64,000 bases of DNA from Pseudeuparius sepicola (GCA_963920635.1 OY987308.1:8312225-8376224), one strand, 5' to 3'. Counted from the first letter of the stretch, positions 22,011-32,868 are shown. The notes: generated by a model from the sequence alone, not told the origin. Made by a program: numbers and translations.

Positions 22011-24174
22011 ATAAATTGTAATATATATTGAGGGATTTGTTGGGCGAAAATTGTTATTTGTCAAACAGGCTTCAATAAATGGAGTATTATGCGTAGGCGC
22101 TTGTAAGTCTGCCATGGTTTCAGCACGGCCACAACTGGGCACTCCTCAAGTTGGTGGCGCTCCGAGGTCTGTGCTTGTTTCTTTTCATATATCGCAATCC
22201 AAGTGATACTTACATTCCAGCAGTATGTATAAAAATATCATAGAACTTTAATTAAATTGAAAATTAATTGATACCGTATAGTTTAGAAATAAAATATTAC
22301 GCAAATTGATAATAAGAAAATGGATGGGACTGGCCTGTAACTCCAGCGGTGATTGAACATTCGAAAACGACGGGTGCGAGTAGTCTCGAACACCTCCTGT
22401 GTAATTGGTTTCAAACTCAATGGTCCGTGTTCAAAAAAGCAAGTAGGTATCCGGTATCAAACTCTTACAGATGACGTGCAGGAACAACATTAACGGAAAC
22501 TTGTCGTAGGCGAAATTCTCGAGTATTGGCAGGAACACGAGAAGTACAAATAAGAACTTCGTAGAAGGACGTTGTGTACAATTAAAAAGAAAGATAAGGA
22601 AAAAATCCCTAAAAAAGAACATTAATTGTAGGTTGTGAAAATCGCGTTAATCTTGCTACTACTCACCTCATTTGCATGAGGGTTTCCCTTTGATAGGATA
22701 TAGGTACTCCATAAACATGATATGTCTTAGTCAAGGATGCTAAAATACAATAAGAAACTGTTGTAGAACATATTACAAGTATTTTTGAAAGAGTAACTTA
22801 CCCTTATGGTATTGATAAGGCCGAAAAGATAACACAACCAGTAAGGATGGTACAAAGAATCTTACGCAGGAATGACAACAAAAATCAGGTCGAATCGTAC
22901 CCAGAAATCACGGCACCCTCCAGTATTTCTTCAGAGATTGGTTTACTGTTTTGCTAAACATTCGATTCAATTAAATCCACTCCGGGAATCTAACATTTTG
23001 GGCTTTTGCCGTATTCGGTACCGCCGCGGGGGACGCTTCTTTTCAAAAATAAAAATAACATAAATAAACAAACAAACGCCTACTGAAAAAGTAACGCCAT
23101 GAACACGTCATCCGCTACGCTAGCGCGCCTTATTTGAAAATTGGAAATATAACCAGATGTATTGTTGGTTGGATCCTATTATATTTTGGGAACTAATGTA
23201 CGGGGTAGTGAGGAAGTAATAAGCAATAATCACAATGTAGCAAGAAGTAGAGTAGAAATGGAGCATTTTATAAGTTTGGAGATATCGGAAAATAAAAATG
23301 CTACACTACCTCCCTCCGAAAAAATAAAAATAAAAAAGGAAACGTAGTATGCTTTTTTATAGTGTCTATCAGCTCATCAGCTGTGGTATTGCGAAGGCAT
23401 AAGTAAGTAGCAAACATTGATATTTTAAATACTGAACCGAAGCATACAGAATGGAACAAATGATAGCGTGAAGTATGGATTGCACACATCTCAAAATTTA
23501 TTCTCGGTTTAAGTAATAACATAATAGAAGCTATAGTAAAAAACTGAACGGAACCTAACAACTTTTGTAATTTAAACATTATGAGATAATATGGACAGAG
23601 TCAAGATGTTATGTGTCGTGCTCAATGGAATTTAGATATATAGTGCTATTGCTAAAAACCAAGGCAAGGAAAATAATAGTTTAGTACCCAAATAATGCTG
23701 TACTTGACACAAGAACTGAAGTATACCAGTGCACATAGCATACTTAACTGGAGAGAATGGATTGTATTAGTCAATGTACGTCATTGTTCGAAAGTCACTC
23801 CTCCTAAGTTCTATGAAACATATGCGTCTACATGTCCATGAATTAAGAAGAGATATTAACGGAAATGAAGTTGACATATCTTAGTATAAGGGAGCTCAAT
23901 AGGACATTGATATATAACAAACAAAACTGAACATGACCGAACTATACTACAATAGAGGACTACTAAAGAAGAATAACCTTTTTCTGAACGTTGAATTACG
24001 TTAAGGTAAGGTAAACGTGATAACTGAAAAGTTGGCCAGGCTTCCAGATTTACTGATCACGCCTGCGGTAAGGTAATAATATATGTACACAATGTACATA
24101 ATAAGATACATACACGGTATGTACAAACGGAACGATATGTAGGAAAGGTAATAGTGCAACGAGCACATTGCCCG
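22011..24174. other. Unidentified sequence, 3' region of gypsy span
   Basis: Two kilobases downstream of the integrase end (element orientation - strand). Small open frames (22872-23063 +, 23301-23579 -) show no family motif that I recognise. It may include the untranslated 3' part of the gypsy element plus other decayed repeats. Confidence 0.5.
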
Positions 24175-24474
24175 CTAGGCATAAAAGGGTTTCAAGTCCT
24201 TGATGTGCCAGTTGCCAGCGCAAGTGCTATCCATATTCGACAAAGTATGCACCAGGAGAGATAACCTTTTTTCAATGGTACTAAGGATGAACTTTGGAGC
24301 TAGCTTGGCAGAAAACTTTTTAGCAGCATTCGATAGGACTTTGTTTCTTCGCCAGACCTTATCTCCGACATCGTTTCCTGAGGTTATAAGCCTTGGCGTT
24401 ACGAACATAGGCAGTATGCAAACTCTTGCGAACTGTAGAGAAAATGTCTCGAAGACCGGTAATTTCAGAAGCAT
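24175..24474 (-). pseudogene. Gypsy integrase C-terminal domain
   Basis: The frame contains VWRRNKVLSNAAKKFSAKLA followed by a degenerate region and NWHIKDLKPFY. In gypsy integrases this is the C-terminal region after the catalytic core, ending with a W-H-x-K-D-L-K-P motif. It lies directly downstream, on the - strand, of the core at 24564-25019, with one or more frame changes between (24475-24563). The ancestral protein therefore ran through both. Confidence 0.85.
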
Positions 24475-24563
24475 AAGTATCTCTACTTACAGGTAAAATT
24501 TCTATGTCTTCTGTAATTGGACCAGTAGCATAATAATTACCAGATAAAGGTACAGTGCAAAAT

Positions 24564-25025
24564 TTAGAAAGGCAGTAGATAATTTAGTAACTTCATGCTT
24601 AGTGGTATTAGCTTGTTGTAGCTTAGGCAATTCTTTATCCCAGTTTTGGTGTTCGTCAATAAAACGACGAATTTTTTGTTAGTGCGCTCAACGAAATTGC
24701 ACTGGGTGGAATAGACAGCGTTAAACCAAATTTTCTGAACGTTATATTTGTTACACAAATTACGTAATTCATGACCAGTAAGGTTTGGTGCGTTGTCACA
24801 AATGACAAACTGTGGTACTCCAAAGACAAGGAAAACCTTATTTTCTAAGAAATCTATGATATTTTTAGACTTAGCATTGCGTAAGGGGTGGACGAGAGTA
24901 TATTTAGAAAACCAGTCACCAACAACTAAAAGCCAACTGTAGTCACTTTTCGACCGAGCCATAAGATCTAAAGCGATAATTTGCCATGGAAACTTAGCTT
25001 TTTTTCTTTGCCCAGGAAACCCATT
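24564..25025 (-). pseudogene. Gypsy integrase catalytic core, split by Polinton
   Basis: The - strand frame shows the DDE core of a retroelement integrase: PWQIIALDLMARS (first Asp), VICDNAPNLTG (second Asp) and NFVERTNKKF (catalytic Glu), with VVGDWFSKYT between. Its N-terminal side stops exactly at the Polinton insertion point. The preceding residues, including GAQKKPITARMG, are found on the other side of the Polinton at 48539-48590, in the same frame. The first 60 nt of the open frame past 25026 belong to the Polinton terminal repeat and are not integrase. The core ends in a stop after LLNYLLPF. Confidence 0.92.
25020..25025. repeat. Left target duplication of Polinton
   Basis: CCCATT directly before the element end AGTAGATATAC. 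The identical hexamer follows the other end at 48533-48538. Joining the flanks through one copy restores a continuous gypsy integrase frame, which confirms the boundary. Confidence 0.95.
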
Positions 25026-25634
25026 AGTAGATATACTAAGAGAGTTCCAACTCACGACCCCCATGTTAATCTCCATAAGGCCAGAAATGCGTGCATTTTG
25101 GCTACGTCACAGCCGAGGTCACGTGACGTCACAGCTTGACCTCAATTGACCTTTGGGACACGTGTGATTCTTGGAAGCCGGCCCCCACCCCTGACCCCAC
25201 TCTGTACGGCCCCCACTCCTGACCCCACCGCCGGTGGAGGGGTGACGCCTATATGTTTGATGGAGCGCAGTTCCTGCACCATTCTTAAGCCACTTGCAGT
25301 AAAAACAATTTCTAAGCCACAAAATGCAGTCGTTCGTGGAAAGTTTGAACAAGAATTTTGTCTTGAAGATATTCGAGAGTTTGCAGAATTTGAAAGTGGG
25401 AGAAAAATTTCAAATAAAGATGGTGGACAAGGTGAACACGCAGTACGGAGAAGAAATCTTCGTAGAGTGCGACGAATTTAAAACGGTGCTACCGCAACGC
25501 TACACCGCTCAGTTTACATCCGAGATAATTGGCAAGACAAATGGTGAAATTGGTGCTGGCAAACGGTATTTTCTGCGAAGTTTGGGGCCGATCGGAAGGA
25601 CAACAAATATTGAATTTATTGTAGAACCTTGAAT
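25026..25634 (+). repeat. Left terminal inverted repeat of Polinton
   Basis: About 609 bp, complementary to 47930-48532 with small differences. It contains a CACGTGACGTCAC cluster near 25120-25132 (an E-box joined to a CRE-like palindrome), a C-rich tract, and the complete coding region of a 102-codon gene. Confidence 0.95.
25324..25632 (+). CDS. Unassigned protein encoded in left TIR (102 aa)
   Basis: An open frame of 102 codons lying wholly inside the terminal inverted repeat, so the element carries it twice. The protein begins MQSFVESLNK and has a charged middle with VGEKFQIKMVDKVNTQYG. It ends in YFLRSLGPIGRTTNIEFIVE, a conserved-looking C-terminus also readable in the right copy. I recognise it as a type of small protein seen near Polinton ends in insects but know no function; no catalytic motif or membrane segment is visible. 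A polyadenylation-like TTTTAATAAACATTT lies about 140 bp downstream. The right copy is frameshifted (47930-48239), so only this copy is intact. Confidence 0.7.
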   Translation: MQSFVESLNKNFVLKIFESLQNLKVGEKFQIKMVDKVNTQYGEEIFVECDEFKTVLPQRYTAQFTSEIIGKTNGEIGAGKRYFLRSLGPIGRTTNIEFIVEP

Positions 25635-26323
25635 GCCCGAAGAATGGACAAATTGTATTATAGAAGAAAATTGAAGCAGTATTTAAAAAATTTAGAAACG
25701 TTGAAGCAGGACATTACATTATATGAGGTTAATAAGAAAATAAAAAACCTAACCTTACATAATTGATTTTTAATAAACATTTAAAATTATTTCCTGTTTT
25801 ATTGTTCCACAATATGACATATTCACCCTGTTAGGCTGTAGGCCTATGATTTAGGAAGGCCAGGTCTCGCGGTACAGGAATGCGAGGAATTTATAGTAGC
25901 ACTACCAATGTAGAGATGGCGCCACATGACCCTTCAAGGCACTTGCTATGGTTTTTAACGAGTTTTGATGGTTCCTATATCAAAAATCCTTTGTTGTTAA
26001 GTATTTAAATAAGGTACGAGAATAGCAAAAGTTGAGGAACAAAGGAAATGCTTAGGTACGCGAAATGCACCGAGGTCGTTCGAGTAACAAGCTATACAGG
26101 TAGGAAGAATAATACTTGAACTTTAATATTTTCATACAGTTTTAACTTATGTGGTATGAAAGGATAGGACAAAAGATACAAAACATAGTAAAAAAATATA
26201 TGTAATTAGGTTAGTGTTAAAAATACAAAAAGGATAATAAACAAAATAAATATAAGAAAGAAGCGATTAAAAAACCATGACATAAAAAGGTTGCTAGGCT
26301 AAAAGAATACTTTAAAAAAATTT
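25635..26323. other. Non-coding Polinton segment
   Basis: AT-rich DNA between the TIR gene and the 3' end of the coiled-coil gene. It contains the AATAAA-type signal near 25770 and nothing else I can support. Confidence 0.55.
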
Positions 26324-26906
26324 CTATAAATTAAATCGTTTTAATAATCTCGCACCGACAACCAAATCTTTTTGTAATTGTTGAATTAATTTATCACCCT
26401 TTATGTCCTGTTTTTTTAATCGCTCCAATTCACGTCTTCTTTCTGACTTCTTATCTTGTTCCACCTGTAGCTTCCGCTTCGTCGCTTCATACTTACGTTT
26501 CAGCTCAACTGTCACCCTTTTGAAGTATGAAGATATATCGCCTTTTCCTTCCGGATTCTCGAACTCATCCTCGCTGTCTTGAGTGGGTGGCAAGGTAATC
26601 ACGCTGAAGGCGTCGTCGTCGTCCTTTTGCAGTTTAATTTTTTTCGTAGCTGCACCCATACCGTAGCGGTAGGGCGAACTGCGAGAAGCAACAGGTGGTA
26701 AAAGTTGTTCTTGCGGGGGTGGATATGTTGTAGACTGACTGAAAAAATTTTTTTTAATTACCTTTAAAAAATGATTTTCAATGTTCATAGCAGATAAAAA
26801 CACTTACTGGGATTACCACGTGGCTGTGAATAATTGGTTTCTGTGCAGGTTGAGACTCGGATTGAGACTGCGACAGGTCCGTCAAATCCTGACTCAGTGA
26901 CGGCAT
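26324..26906 (-). CDS. Two-exon coiled-coil protein
   Basis: Exon 2 (26324-26734) encodes a Pro-rich stretch (YPPPQEQLLPP), a basic patch ATKKIKLQ next to DDDDAF, and a long charged helix rich in Lys, Glu and Arg that should form a coiled coil. It ends GARLLKRFNL. Upstream, exon 1 (26808-26906, start ATG at 26906) encodes a short Ser/Gln-rich leader beginning MPSLSQDLTDLSQ. Between them is a 73-bp intron with donor GTAAGTG (complement of 26801-26807) and acceptor TTTTTTCAGTCAG; splicing keeps the frame. Without splicing the frame would start in the intron (MFLSAMN), which I think less likely. ATKKIKLQ could be a nuclear localisation signal. Function unknown. It lies just left of the duplicated block and is single-copy. 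Confidence 0.6.
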
Positions 26907-26936
26907 GTCAGGGTATGTCCGAGAAAAAAAACACTA

Positions 26937-28156
26937 GGTTTTAGGCTAAAAAAGCGTGGTTAAAACTGTTTCCAACATTCAATAGACTTTAGCACATTAA
27001 TTTTGTTAAGAAAAAACAGTACTTACTGTTTTCTTGAGAGAAAGCAGCACTCTGTTGCTAGCCATGATGGAACACTTTTGTAAACACTTACTATAACACG
27101 GAAGTCTGTGAACTAAATGCTCTCTCTGATGTATGACACAATTTATAGGAACGTCAGCAAAAAAAAGGCCTCGTCAGCAAAAATTTAGAAAATGTCCTAA
27201 AAGTAACATCTTCACCAAAGCAAAAAAGTTGAAGTTTGGTTAGGAACAGGTCCCAGAAGTGGTACGCTATCAGCACAAAATCCTAATTTACATGCTTTCA
27301 AAACAACCGTTCAGGCACGCAAATCTACATGCCAGCTGATTCCGTGACAATGCCTCACTACTTAGATGACCTCGTATCCAATGTAGTAAAAAAATAGTAC
27401 GAAAGTGCAAGCTATGCATTCTCGGCCAGACGCCCCGGCTCCTATACCAGGCACGCTTCCGTTCGGCCGAGATCCCGGCGTTCTGTCCACTCAGCAGTTA
27501 GAACAAAGACCCACAGATTTCCGCCGAAAGGCCCAAATATTTCCTAAACGAAAAATCTGGGAAAATCGGCATATAGCGCAAACGATTTAGGTACCCCCTT
27601 GGGGGGGTTACGAAGTTACCAGAGGGGGCTCGGGGGAGGGGGCCTGTCCCCAATTGCGGCCCGTGCCAGGCCGAAGGCCGAAGGCCTGGCCGGAACACAA
27701 TTGGGGTTGGACAAACACGTCAAGATATTTGCGCATGCGCAGTAGCACAGAATCGATACCTATGAAAATTCCAAAAATTTTCTAATTTTTTTTAATGAAT
27801 TTTTAAAAGGTCCTAAGTCGATTGCAGGGTGAAATTTTGAGAAAAAAGTGACAGAAAGGCCTCAAATAAGCCACTAACTTTGACAAGACATAACGTAGAA
27901 GACTCCGTTGCAAGTGGAAATATACAGAAAACGACACTGACCAAAAAAGTTAGAAAAAAATTCAGATAATATAAAAAAAAATCCAATACGAGTAAATAAA
28001 AATTTAAAATTGACACACTGTGGTCTAGGGTCGACTGTCAATCAGACAGGAAAATTGTTGTTTACCAATTTTTACCAATGTTTTTTTTTTCAAATTTTGC
28101 TTTCATTTTCCCAATTTTTTTCCGATTTTGAATTTTGAAATTATTGTAAGTGAAGA
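26937..28156. other. Long non-coding leader of unit 1
   Basis: About 1.2 kb without a supported gene. It includes a GC-rich stretch (27585-27706) with a large hairpin, and T/A-rich DNA from 27770 to 28145. At 28148-28194, 47-54 bp present here are missing in unit 2. Confidence 0.6.
27648..27706. other. Large imperfect hairpin
   Basis: CCCCAATTGCGG...GCCAGGCC pairs with GGCCTGGC...CAATTGGGG around the loop GAAGGCCGAA. The stem is about 24 bp with a small internal bulge. It is conserved at 38475-38533 in unit 2. It lies about 550 bp upstream of the TATA box of the 190-aa gene. Confidence 0.75.
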
Positions 28157-28207
28157 ATGTCAAATATGCTTACAAGGCAAAAAAACCTTAGTCGGCAAAT
28201 AGTGGCC

Positions 28208-28244
28208 TATAAAAGGAGGCGGGGTTTTCACTCCTTCGTCAGTT
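28208..28244 (+). promoter_or_regulatory. TATA/Inr promoter of 190-aa gene
   Basis: TATAAAAGG at 28208-28216 and an initiator TCAGTT at 28239-28244 place the +1 A 33 bp downstream of the TATA start. The first ATG after it is at 28263. This is a textbook Pol II core promoter, preserved in unit 2 at 38982-39018. Confidence 0.75.
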
Positions 28245-28262
28245 CTTTCCAAGTGCTTCAAG

Positions 28263-28835
28263 ATGCAAGAAATGGAGACCGAGCTGGTGCCCTGGTGCAA
28301 GTGTTCCCTCCCCACTGTAACAGAAGAAATGTTGGACGTCTACGACTGGGGGCTTCAATGTGACTGCAACAAAGACTACAAGCCTGCAGAACAACAGCCC
28401 CCCAAAGAAGCAGCACAGGTGATGTGGCATGGAGTGCCATGGCACATCTGTGGTGAAGAGTTTGGTCTCCCAGAATATCCTCAGGACACCAAACAACCCG
28501 CAGAGCAATGGCAAGGCAACCAACAACCAACAGAACAATGCCAAGACAGCCAGCAGCTCCCAGCAGAACACGGTAAACAACCGCCCTCAGAAGAACGGAA
28601 GGGCAGTCAATCTCCCGCAGAAAACACCTGGCCTCCCCTGGTAGAAGAATGGGACGATGTGGGTATTTACACACCTGACCTAGAAGAGAGAAATGTGCTG
28701 CGGCCGTATCCGCCTGGGCTTAGCGAGGCCGCCCGGAGGGTCTTTCGCCAGGCAGAAAGGCTGCGGTTGCAGCGCCTGTCTAGTGAGGGATTAGAGGAAC
28801 GGGCACGTGTTTTTCAAGAAAATTGGGGCTTATAG
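28263..28835 (+). CDS. Unassigned GC-rich, Gln-rich acidic protein (190 aa)
   Basis: The start at 28263 is the first ATG after a TATA/Inr promoter. The N-terminus has paired Cys motifs (WCKCS at 12-15, LQCDC near 32-36) and further Cys/Trp (MWHGVPWHICGEEFG). The middle (about 75-115) is Gln/Pro-rich low complexity. The C-terminus is acidic then basic, with ERNVLRPYPPGLSEAARRVF and a helical Leu/Arg stretch. Codon use is strikingly CAG/CTG/GCC-rich beside AT-rich neighbours. Both copies are fully open and differ by about two residues. I do not recognise the family. Some adintoviruses encode small regulatory proteins at a similar place; this has no perfect LXCXE motif. An AATAAA lies at 28885. 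Recent capture or strong selection on base composition are both possible. Confidence 0.7.
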   Translation: MQEMETELVPWCKCSLPTVTEEMLDVYDWGLQCDCNKDYKPAEQQPPKEAAQVMWHGVPWHICGEEFGLPEYPQDTKQPAEQWQGNQQPTEQCQDSQQLPAEHGKQPPSEERKGSQSPAENTWPPLVEEWDDVGIYTPDLEERNVLRPYPPGLSEAARRVFRQAERLRLQRLSSEGLEERARVFQENWGL

Positions 28836-29033
28836 TATACCACCTATTACAGTATAAAATATTATATTTTAAAATATTATATCAAATAAAATCATTAAAA
28901 ATTGCCTGCCTTTTCATTGTGAATCTTTTCCTAACGTGTGATAATCAACAACAAAACAGTGACCTCTCCTGAACATAATAAAAGAAAAAATAATGAAAGC
29001 GCTATTTGAATGTAAGAAATCGAATTGAAAATT

Positions 29034-29062
29034 GCCCGGGCGGTCCCCGGCGCCGCCCGGGC
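29034..29062. other. Perfect GC hairpin
   Basis: GCCCGGGCGG pairs perfectly with CCGCCCGGGC around a 9-base loop. It lies in AT-rich DNA between the 190-aa gene and the polymerase promoter. A second copy is at 39808-39836. It is not followed by a T-run, so a terminator role is unlikely. A structural or protein-binding role is inference. Confidence 0.8.
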
Positions 29063-29378
29063 GATGGTTAAATTGTCTCATAATTACGTCATGTGCATGA
29101 AAGTTGAATATCTTGGAAACTAATGACTCTACAAAAAAATGTTTCAAATAAAAGTTGTAGCATATCAAAAGGGCTAATCAAATGTTTATAAAAGAAAATT
29201 CAGGTCATATGACAATTAAGTTGGTTTTTCAACGACATCCTGGTGTTTTTATTTGATAAAAGCATTTAGCTTCTTTCACGGAATATATTTCATTAGAAAA
29301 ATTTTTTTCTAAATTGTAGTTTCAGGACATGAATTTTTGCTTCGTTGCAAAATTAATTTTTTAGCGGTTGCGTGTTGG

Positions 29379-29412
29379 TATATAAAGAGCGCACATTTTC
29401 TCCGCACAGCAG
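29379..29412 (+). promoter_or_regulatory. TATA promoter of polymerase gene
   Basis: TATATAAAG at 29379-29387, with a CACAGCAG initiator-like stretch about 30 bp on. The first ATG is at 29444. The unit 2 copy is at 40153-40186. Confidence 0.6.
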
Positions 29413-29443
29413 AGCTGCGTACACACCGAACCACATCGGCATC

Positions 29444-32400
29444 ATGGCTGCAGCAATTGCAGAGGTAAGTGATAATATTGTTAACGTTTGTGAGAGGGCT
29501 TTTCGCTTGATAACAAGCGGTATGGATATGAGAACGCGAGAGCGCTGGCATAAACTGATTAACAAAAATATTAGGGTCGTTTATGGCGTCATAAAAAGCA
29601 TGTCGATACAATCCTGGTACGATGACAAAACTACAAACAAATTTAGGACATTTAAAAAGATTCAGAGCTTACTTAAAAAATATGAAACACGCGGGGTGTG
29701 GAGTAAAAGCGAGTGGACGAGGTTGGGTCAAATGGGAAGACACTAAGTCCGCATTCAAAAGTAGAATTCGTTCGGGAGCCATTATAAATCTTAAGCATAA
29801 AGACATAGTGGATTTCTTGAATGACGCTTTTCGCCTTCTAAAACCAGGCTTGTCTAGAATCGTAAAAGAATACAACATAATAAAGGTTAACACCGTTTTC
29901 TGTGGAGAATTTATAAAAAAATCGGGAGATGAAGAAGTCCAAATGGGGAATGGCGGTGGGTCGTACGTGAAATTACCGGATGAGATTTTAAAGAAAAGAG
30001 CTTGCGTTAACGTTAGAAACGATGATGACGCGTGCTTCATGTGAGCTGTCATTTCGGCTCTACCCCGTAGATCGTACCCCCACTACGCGGAGGTTTTGAA
30101 CCTAGACGGGTTGGAGGACTTTCCCATAACGCTTCCTAAAATAGAAAGGTTCGAAAAATTAAATGAAATTTCCGTAAACGTATACGCCCTAGAGTTAGTA
30201 TGCGAAAATTCGCGTAAATTTTGTACTGGCCCGGTGCGATTGACTAAAAAGAAGATGGATAGACACGTGAACTTGCTACTCATTCAGGATCAATATTTCC
30301 TAAAAATTAATGACTACGAGACCACTCCCGCGGAAGATGTCGAAATGCCAGCTATAAAATATAATTTTTGTTGGATTAAAAATTTTGTCGCGTCTAATTT
30401 CTACGCAAATGAATAAACACAACGGCAAAATGTTCATATGTGACAGATGTCTGAATTATTTTCAAACCCAGGAAAAATTAGACAACCACACTGTTTACTG
30501 TGAAGAATTCAATAATTGTCAGGTGTCGTTCCCCAAAGAAAAATTTGTCAAGTTTAAAAATTACGTCTATAAAGAACGCACCCCTTTTGTTATATATTCA
30601 GATTTTGAGTCCATGTTAAAACCTTATACCGATTCGGAGGCCATGTCGCAGACTTCCAAGTACCAAAAACACGAGGCGTTCAGTGCCGCTTTTTATTTTA
30701 AATGCTCCTACGATGACTCTTTGTCTTTTTTCAAAAGCTATCGGGGGTCCGATTGTATGTCTTGGTATGCGGATCAAATGGAGGAAATCGCAAAATTCGT
30801 TGCGTCGAAATTAACAACCGTGGAACCGATGGATCAAAATATAAGTTTGAAAAATGCCACGGCAAATTGTCACATTTGTGAAAAATCGTTCACTCCCGAC
30901 GATATCATAGTCCGTGATCATTGCCATTTGTCTTCTAGGTTTCGTGGGTACGCCCATCAGGCATGCAATCTAAATTATCGAAACTCGTTCGTGATTCCAG
31001 TGGTATTTCATAATTTCAGCGGCTACGACAGTCATTTCATTATCAGGGACCTTGCCAAGCGCAATCATATCTCCCTTCTTCCCATCAATAAAGAAAAATA
31101 TATAAGTTTTACGATTTTCGATAATAAAACCAGTGTAAAATTTCGTTTTATTGATTCCCTAAGATTCATGGGATTTTCTCTAGAGACACTAGCCTCCTCT
31201 CTTAAAAGCAAGGATTTCGTTAACACTAAAAAATAATTTGGTGACATCCCTTCGGATCAGTTGACCCTATTACCTAGAAAAGGCGTTTTTTGTTATGACT
31301 ACATCGACAATTTAGAGAAATTACAAGAGACTTCGCTTCCAACTATCGATAAATTTTATAACAAACTAAATGACACCAATATCAATGAAAATGAATACGC
31401 TCGCGCTCAACTGGTTTGGGAAAAATTCAATATAGGCACGATCGGAATACTCGGATCTGTACCTCAAAACTGATATAATGTTGCTAAGTGACGTGTTTGA
31501 GACGTTCAGAAAGTCGTGTCACGATAATTACGGTCTAGATCCCGCTTGATATTATACCATGCCTGGTTATACCTTCGATTGTATGTTAAAATTCACCGGT
31601 TGTAAATTAGAAACGTTTCAAGATATCGATATTTTGCTATTTTTCGAGAGAGCTGTCAGAGGCGGCTTGAGCCAATGTTCTAAGCGCTTCGCGCAAGCCA
31701 ATAATAAATACATGAAAGGACACAATCCGGACGATCCCTCTAAATATATTCTGTATCTAGACGTAAATAACTTGTACGGTTGGGCGATGTGTGAGTGTTT
31801 GCCTCAAGGCGGTTTTCAATGGGTAGACGACATTGACAGTATTGACGTTACTAAAATTCCCAACGATGCTAAAGAAGGGTATATTTTAGAGGTTGCTTAG
31901 AGTATCCTGACGGGTTGCACGATTTGCATAAAGATCTCCCTTTTGCTGCCGAACACCGAATACCGCCAGAATCGAAATTACCTAAACTTATGACTAACAA
32001 AGAAAAATACGTGATACATTACAGGGCGCTCAAACAGGCCCTGAACCACGGTCTGGTCTTGAAAAAGACCCACAGAATTTTAAAATTTAAACAGTCCGGT
32101 TTTTTGGCGCCATACATCAATTAAGAACGAAGGCCAAGTTTGATTTCGAAAAAACCATTATTAAACTTATGAACAACGCTATCTATGGTAAAACTATGGA
32201 AATTATTAGGAAACAGAATCGTGAAGTTAGTGAATAAAACTTTAACAAGCCCCTGTATGTTGGAATGGCAATTCTAGACATATCCAAAACCTGCATCTAC
32301 GAATTCCACTATGATTTTATGCTACAAAACTATTCATCCTCCGACTGCCAATTACTATACACTGATACGGACAGTCTTATCTACGAAATTTGTTGCGATG

Positions 32401-32820
32401 GCGTTTATCGGGATCTCATTCTGAAAAATATAGCTAGGTTTGACACCTCCGACTACCCACCAAATAATAGATACAACATTCCGCTTGTAAATAAAAAAGT
32501 ACCAGGGTTAATGAAAGGTGAATTAAACGGTAGTATCGTGACCCATTTCATCGGGCTTAGATCAAAAATGTATTCATACTTAATAGACGAGGGGGAAAAG
32601 TGCGTGAAAAAAGCAAAGGGAGTTAAATACAATGTAGTAAAAAATAAGATTACGCACCAGGATTATGTCGATTGCCTATTTGAAAAGAAAGAAAAAATCG
32701 CCAGCCAGTGCTCGATACGTTCGTATGCTCATACGGTGTTTAGTATCAAACAAACGATATATCCTCGACAATATCATCACCTTGCCTTGGGGTCATAAGG
32801 ATATCATAGATGTAGATTGA
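29444..32820 (+). pseudogene. Protein-primed family B DNA polymerase, broken
   Basis: Motifs in order: N-terminal FKSRIRSGAIINLKHKDI, a Cys-His finger CDRCLNYF...H...C, and Exo I YSDFESM (about 30595). An endonuclease VII-like C..C...DHCHL...RGYAHQACNL insert, Exo II NFSGYDSHFI, motif A YLDVNNLYGWAM and motif B KLMNNAIYGKTM follow, then motif C YTDTDS (about 32358). The family normally replicates linear DNA from a terminal protein. Lesions: a frame change near 29690-29745, TGA at 30042 where Trp is expected, a frameshift near 30380, TAA at 31234 and a frameshift near 31450. Further lesions are TGA at 31547, a frameshift near 31895, stops at about 32122 and 32233, and a frameshift near 32755. 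A segment between the N-terminal part and GGGSYVKLP also seems missing. Start by first ATG after TATA; a GTAAGT donor at 29465 makes a spliced 5' end possible. Confidence 0.95.
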
Positions 32821-32868
32821 AATGTAAGAATGTGGGTATGTAAATAAAAAACACTGTTTTTAAAATGT

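Noticed and set aside
24200..24496. + strand frame of 98 codons
   Set aside because: It is the complement of the gypsy integrase C-terminal domain.
28330..28375. Rb-binding LXCXE motif in the 190-aa protein
   Set aside because: The sequence is LQCDC and lacks the required Glu; only a resemblance is noted.
28239..28674. Two long - strand frames (113 and 138 codons) opposite the 190-aa gene
   Set aside because: They overlap a gene with its own TATA/Inr promoter. Their Cys/Leu/Val-rich sequences arise from the complement of a GC-rich frame.
29034..29062. Rho-independent terminator
   Set aside because: No T-run follows and the context is a eukaryotic Pol II element.
30042..31549. TGA codons at expected Trp positions suggesting recoding of stop codons
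   Set aside because: The same gene also has TAA stops and several frameshifts, so ordinary pseudogene decay explains them.
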